Shown here in pieces: positions 24,023-26,486 of a stretch of DNA of 26,486 bases (position 1 is the first letter of the stretch; every line of letters begins with the position of its first letter). Origin of the DNA: an uncultured Porphyromonadaceae bacterium (GTDB lineage Bacteria; Bacteroidota; Bacteroidia; Bacteroidales; Muribaculaceae); assembly GCA_937892215.1 (NCBI GenBank), contig CALAVE010000037.1, positions 1 through 26,486 of the forward strand. The letters run 5' to 3'. A program made the translations under genes and the position numbers. Below the pieces are notes generated by a model. That model was given only the letters and a program-made list of their open reading frames with translations, had not been told where the DNA came from and ran no database searches.

Positions 24023-25180
24023 TTATTGTTGGTCAGTGATTCCAGTTTGGGGCTGTGCCGTGGTCTTGTCGGTATCTTCCGGGTGGTCGAGTAAGCGCCT
24101 GATAAACTCCAAGTTTCCGGCTATGTCGCCCTGCAGCAGATATTCGTCCTTCTTGCGTTCCATCTCAGCGGCAATGCGTTCGGCTTCGTGTCGGTTGCCG
24201 TCGGTGAGCAGCGCTTTAGCGGCCAGTAGCAGTTGCTTGTCGCTCATAACCGATGCGTGGGCGCGGATGTAGTCCATGAGTGGCTTGGTGAGCAACTCGG
24301 CGGCCAGGTTGGCTTCGCCGGTGAGGTAAAATGCTGTGGCAAGGGCGCACTTGGCTTCGTTAGCGAGCAGAGGGATTACCTTTTTGTCGGTGACGATGGG
24401 CAGCAAACGTTGTATGGCCTGTTGTATCCGGTCACTGTCGATTTCTCGTGCGGCACGCATCAGTTCGGCGTTGACCTGAATGGGGTCGCTCAGGCGTAAG
24501 TTAGGATTCTCGGTGAACCACTCGGCCGGCATCCGGCTCATTCTCACGCCGTTCTGCGACTGCTCGTTGACAAGCAACTGTACGGCGAAGTCGCGAGTGC
24601 CCTGGGGGTCCTTGCTGAGATTGAGCATATTGTATCCGTCGTTGGCAATTCCGCCCATTTTCAGCGGCACACCGTTGAGGATGGCGAGGAAGAAGCCGAT
24701 GAACGTGAAGCACAGGAGCAGTTCGCGCGTGATGAAGTGGTCGTGCGGCACCAGGAAATACACAGCCAGCGACAGGCCGGAAAGCAGCAGGTTCATCAGC
24801 ACGCCGCCGGCGTTGTAGAGCATGGTGGGTGTCTGCTCAAGCGGCACATTGGTGGGCGGTGACATAAGGCACTGCCCGCCGGTTCCGGCGATGCTGAATC
24901 GCTTGATGCGCGTGTGCCCGTCCTGATTGATGAAAGTGAGCGAACCCACACGGAACGACACAAAACGGTAGCCGCTTGCCAGTCCGCAGATAAGGTGCCC
25001 GGCCTCGTGGAAGATGATGTGGAGATAGGCCGCGAGAATGAAACCTACGATTATGACCGACGATTCAAGCAGCACGGGTCCCAGACTGATGGACTTGCCG
25101 GTGAACAGCATGGCACCGCCGATGCCTAAGGCTAAGCCTATTATGCACGATAGTATGAATACGATAGCGGTTTTCTTCAT
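24023..25180 (-). CDS. M50-like membrane zinc metallopeptidase with helical C-terminal repeats
   Basis: This 385-residue protein has two N-terminal hydrophobic segments (about 4-26 and 38-57), then FHEAGHLICG with the HExxH zinc motif (His58, Glu59, His62). Two further hydrophobic stretches (about 124-145 and 153-170) and NDGYNML (180-186) follow, where Asp181 can supply the third zinc ligand in place of the usual LDG of site-2 proteases. No PDZ domain is evident. From about 220 on, the sequence is alpha-helical and TPR-like (ADLLTKPL-type repeats), ending in a Thr/Gln-rich tail. It may be an intramembrane or membrane-surface protease or a noncatalytic relative; substrates are unknown. It leads the SIMPL gene by 15 bp. 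A possible -7 box (TATCTTTA on the minus strand, 25203-25210) differs from the consensus only at its last base. Confidence 0.83.
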   Translation of the reverse strand: MKKTAIVFILSCIIGLALGIGGAMLFTGKSISLGPVLLESSVIIVGFILAAYLHIIFHEAGHLICGLASGYRFVSFRVGSLTFINQDGHTRIKRFSIAGTGGQCLMSPPTNVPLEQTPTMLYNAGGVLMNLLLSGLSLAVYFLVPHDHFITRELLLCFTFIGFFLAILNGVPLKMGGIANDGYNMLNLSKDPQGTRDFAVQLLVNEQSQNGVRMSRMPAEWFTENPNLRLSDPIQVNAELMRAAREIDSDRIQQAIQRLLPIVTDKKVIPLLANEAKCALATAFYLTGEANLAAELLTKPLMDYIRAHASVMSDKQLLLAAKALLTDGNRHEAERIAAEMERKKDEYLLQGDIAGNLEFIRRLLDHPEDTDKTTAQPQTGITDQQ

Positions 25181-25202
25181 TGCAGTGTGGTTTTAGTGGC
25201 AG

Positions 25203-25234
25203 TAAAGATAGTAATATCTTTCAGAATTGTGCAA
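25203..25234 (-). promoter_or_regulatory. Weak promoter candidate for the M50-SIMPL operon
   Basis: On the minus strand, TTG (25232-25234) is followed after 21 bp by TATCTTTA (25203-25210), one base off the TAnnTTTG box, 22 bp before the ATG. The last consensus base is missing, so confidence is limited. Confidence 0.35.
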
Positions 25235-25262
25235 TACTTGCACGCCTAAAAAAAGCAAAAAA

Positions 25263-25294
25263 AAGATGCGGGAGCCGTGTCGCCCCCGCATCTT
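25263..25294 (-). terminator. Rho-independent terminator of mdh
   Basis: AAGATGCGGG (25263-25272) and CCCGCATCTT (25285-25294) form a perfect 10-bp stem with a 12-nt loop. On the minus strand it is followed by a long T-rich tract with one G and one C interruption. It starts 22 bp after the mdh stop. Confidence 0.85.
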
Positions 25295-25316
25295 ATGAGA
25301 TTTCCCGTGTTCCGGA

Positions 25317-26309
25317 TTAGAGGTTAGGATTAACCTTGCTCCACTCGTTGATGGGCGGCACTATGCCGAGTGTAACCAGTTCGTCGCGCATCTTGCATAG
25401 GTGCTCGTAGCTGGCGTCGAGTTTGGCGTTCTCATCGGGTGTACCCTGCGGCACCTGGAAGTGGCAACCGGTGGCGTCGAGAGTGGTGTCCATCGCCATC
25501 ATAATGTGGTTGTACTTTTCGGTCTGAACGTAAGTTCCGGCAGGCCAGCGGAATTTCTCGCCACCCATGACCGAGCGAATCATTTCCACGCTCAGGTAAG
25601 CAGGGCTCTGGAACGAAGAGCGTCCGCGCAGCTCTATAATCTTGGCTCCGCCCTTAGTCACGTCAACCTTCATCTGCTCCCATTCCTCAGCGGGGAATTC
25701 CGGAGTGCCTATGATGTCGGTCAGAGGACGACCGTCGATTTTCACGTGAGAACCGAACACTGCCATTTGCTCACCGTGGCCGCCGTAGGTGGCACATCCG
25801 GTGACTTCGCTCTGCATCACGCCGAACTTCTTAGCCAGCGCGCTCTGCAGACGGGTAGAGTCAAGACCGGCGAGAGTGGTAACCTGCCCGGGCTTCAAGC
25901 CTGAGTAGAGAAGTGTTACCAGACCGGTGAGGTCGGCGGGGTTGAAGATAATCACCACGTGCTTCACGTCGGGACAAAATTCCTTGATGTTCTTGCCCAG
26001 ACCCTCGGCGATTTCGCAGTTACCCTTGAGCAGGTCCTCACGAGTCATGCCTGCCTTACGGGGAGCACCACCCGAAGAGATGATGTACTTGGCGTTAGTG
26101 AACGCTTCCTTGGCATCGGTGGTGGCTGTGATTTTCACGTCGCCGAAACCGCTCTGACGCATTTCCTCGGCCACGCCTTCGGGCGAGAATACGTCATAGA
26201 GGCAAATGTCACTTGTGAGGCCCATCATGAGGGCTGTCTGCACCATGTTAGAGCCGATCATGCCGGCTGCACCTACGATAGTAAGTTTTTCGTTAGTTAA
26301 AAAAGCCAT
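25317..26309 (-). CDS. mdh: NAD-dependent malate dehydrogenase
   Basis: This enzyme interconverts malate and oxaloacetate and, in anaerobic Bacteroidales, supplies the reductive succinate branch. I start at MAFLTNEKLT (26309), giving 330 residues, the normal length; a longer frame to 26348 would cross the promoter box. The Rossmann motif is GAAGMIG (13-19), Asp39 in LYD binds the NAD ribose, and substrate-binding arginines lie in GGAPRKAGMTR (80-90) and LDSTR (149-153). The catalytic His178 is in YGGHGEQM, with NPAD (123-126) completing the site. It is a single gene with its own -7 box upstream and a strong terminator. Confidence 0.97.
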   Translation of the reverse strand: MAFLTNEKLTIVGAAGMIGSNMVQTALMMGLTSDICLYDVFSPEGVAEEMRQSGFGDVKITATTDAKEAFTNAKYIISSGGAPRKAGMTREDLLKGNCEIAEGLGKNIKEFCPDVKHVVIIFNPADLTGLVTLLYSGLKPGQVTTLAGLDSTRLQSALAKKFGVMQSEVTGCATYGGHGEQMAVFGSHVKIDGRPLTDIIGTPEFPAEEWEQMKVDVTKGGAKIIELRGRSSFQSPAYLSVEMIRSVMGGEKFRWPAGTYVQTEKYNHIMMAMDTTLDATGCHFQVPQGTPDENAKLDASYEHLCKMRDELVTLGIVPPINEWSKVNPNL

Positions 26310-26347
26310 TTTAATTATGTTTTTAAGAAGTAAAATTTCTGTAGCCA

Positions 26348-26355
26348 CAAAGTTA
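26348..26355 (-). promoter_or_regulatory. -7 promoter box for mdh
   Basis: On the minus strand TAACTTTG matches TAnnTTTG, 38 bp before the chosen ATG. A TTTG at 26368-26371 is only 12 bp away, too close for the usual -33 spacing. The box lies within the first codons of the longer frame, supporting the internal start. Confidence 0.5.
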
Positions 26356-26433
26356 CTGAATAAAGTTCAAAGAGTGAAATAATATGGAATTATTTCTTTA
26401 ATTTATTTTTTTTGAAGAGAGGAAAAATCTCAT

Positions 26434-26468
26434 GAGGGTGTGTCATAATTCAGTTATGGCTCACCCTC
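26434..26468. repeat. 15-bp imperfect inverted repeat at the window edge
   Basis: GAGGGTGTGTCATAA (26434-26448) pairs with TTATGGCTCACCCTC (26454-26468) around TTCAG, with one mismatch and one G-T wobble. T-rich sequence follows on both strands. It could be a bidirectional terminator for a gene outside the window, or a MITE-like/IS-end sequence. The rest of 26310-26486 is AT-rich and holds the mdh promoter. Confidence 0.6.
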
Positions 26469-26486
26469 TTTGCAAATCAACCGTCT

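Noticed and set aside
26310..26348. Longer start for malate dehydrogenase
   Set aside because: The extra 13 residues cross the promoter box and are not part of the usual MDH N-terminus.

Overview
The window looks like chromosomal DNA from a Bacteroidales bacterium. A Muribaculaceae-like relative (Duncaniella/Muribaculum type) is my best guess, but the family is an inference. Genes start without obvious Shine-Dalgarno sequences. Several upstream regions carry the Bacteroidetes -7 box TAnnTTTG. Protein types are typical of the phylum: an SecA of about 1100 aa with a C-terminal SEC-C motif, a DUF4105/Lnb protein, a FatA-type acyl-ACP thioesterase, a PafA-like phosphatase-fold protein and a Bacteroidetes malate dehydrogenase. 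Protein-coding DNA is fairly GC-rich and the intergenic DNA is AT-rich. No tRNA, rRNA, CRISPR array, integrase or transposase was seen.

Left part (1-10029, all plus strand): the end of a small lysine-rich membrane protein whose frame is open to the window edge; a more AT-rich AAA_14/DUF4143 ATPase with a PD-(D/E)xK-like C-terminus, preceded by three iteron-like repeats; a tightly packed group of topoisomerase IV subunit A (parC), an outer-membrane-barrel-like protein and an S41 lipoprotein protease; then secA with its own promoter region.

Middle (10030-15790): a 357-bp convergent spacer with a tandem repeat, a strong hairpin and a duplicated CTATAGG-containing element. It separates secA from an 822-aa orphan on the minus strand that resembles phage tail or DNA-stabilisation beta-propeller proteins. 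The orphan diverges from a plus-strand GH53 endo-galactanase with two duplicated C-terminal beta-domains. The galactanase converges, across a perfect 12-bp hairpin, on an acyl-ACP thioesterase.

Right part (15946-26309, all minus strand) is rich in envelope functions. A likely operon encodes Lnb (lipoprotein N-acyltransferase), an apparently catalytically dead alkaline-phosphatase-fold protein and a lipoprotein. After a 522-bp spacer holding a consensus promoter and terminator (candidate small RNA) come PBP1A and a D-Ala-D-Ala dipeptidase, then an M50-like membrane metalloprotease with a SIMPL protein, then malate dehydrogenase.

Most of the window is ordinary core genome. The parts most worth a second look are the orphan phage-like protein (10387-12855), the Lnb/pseudophosphatase pair (16709-19488), the short promoter-to-terminator unit at 19871-19975, and the repeats in front of the DUF4143 ATPase.
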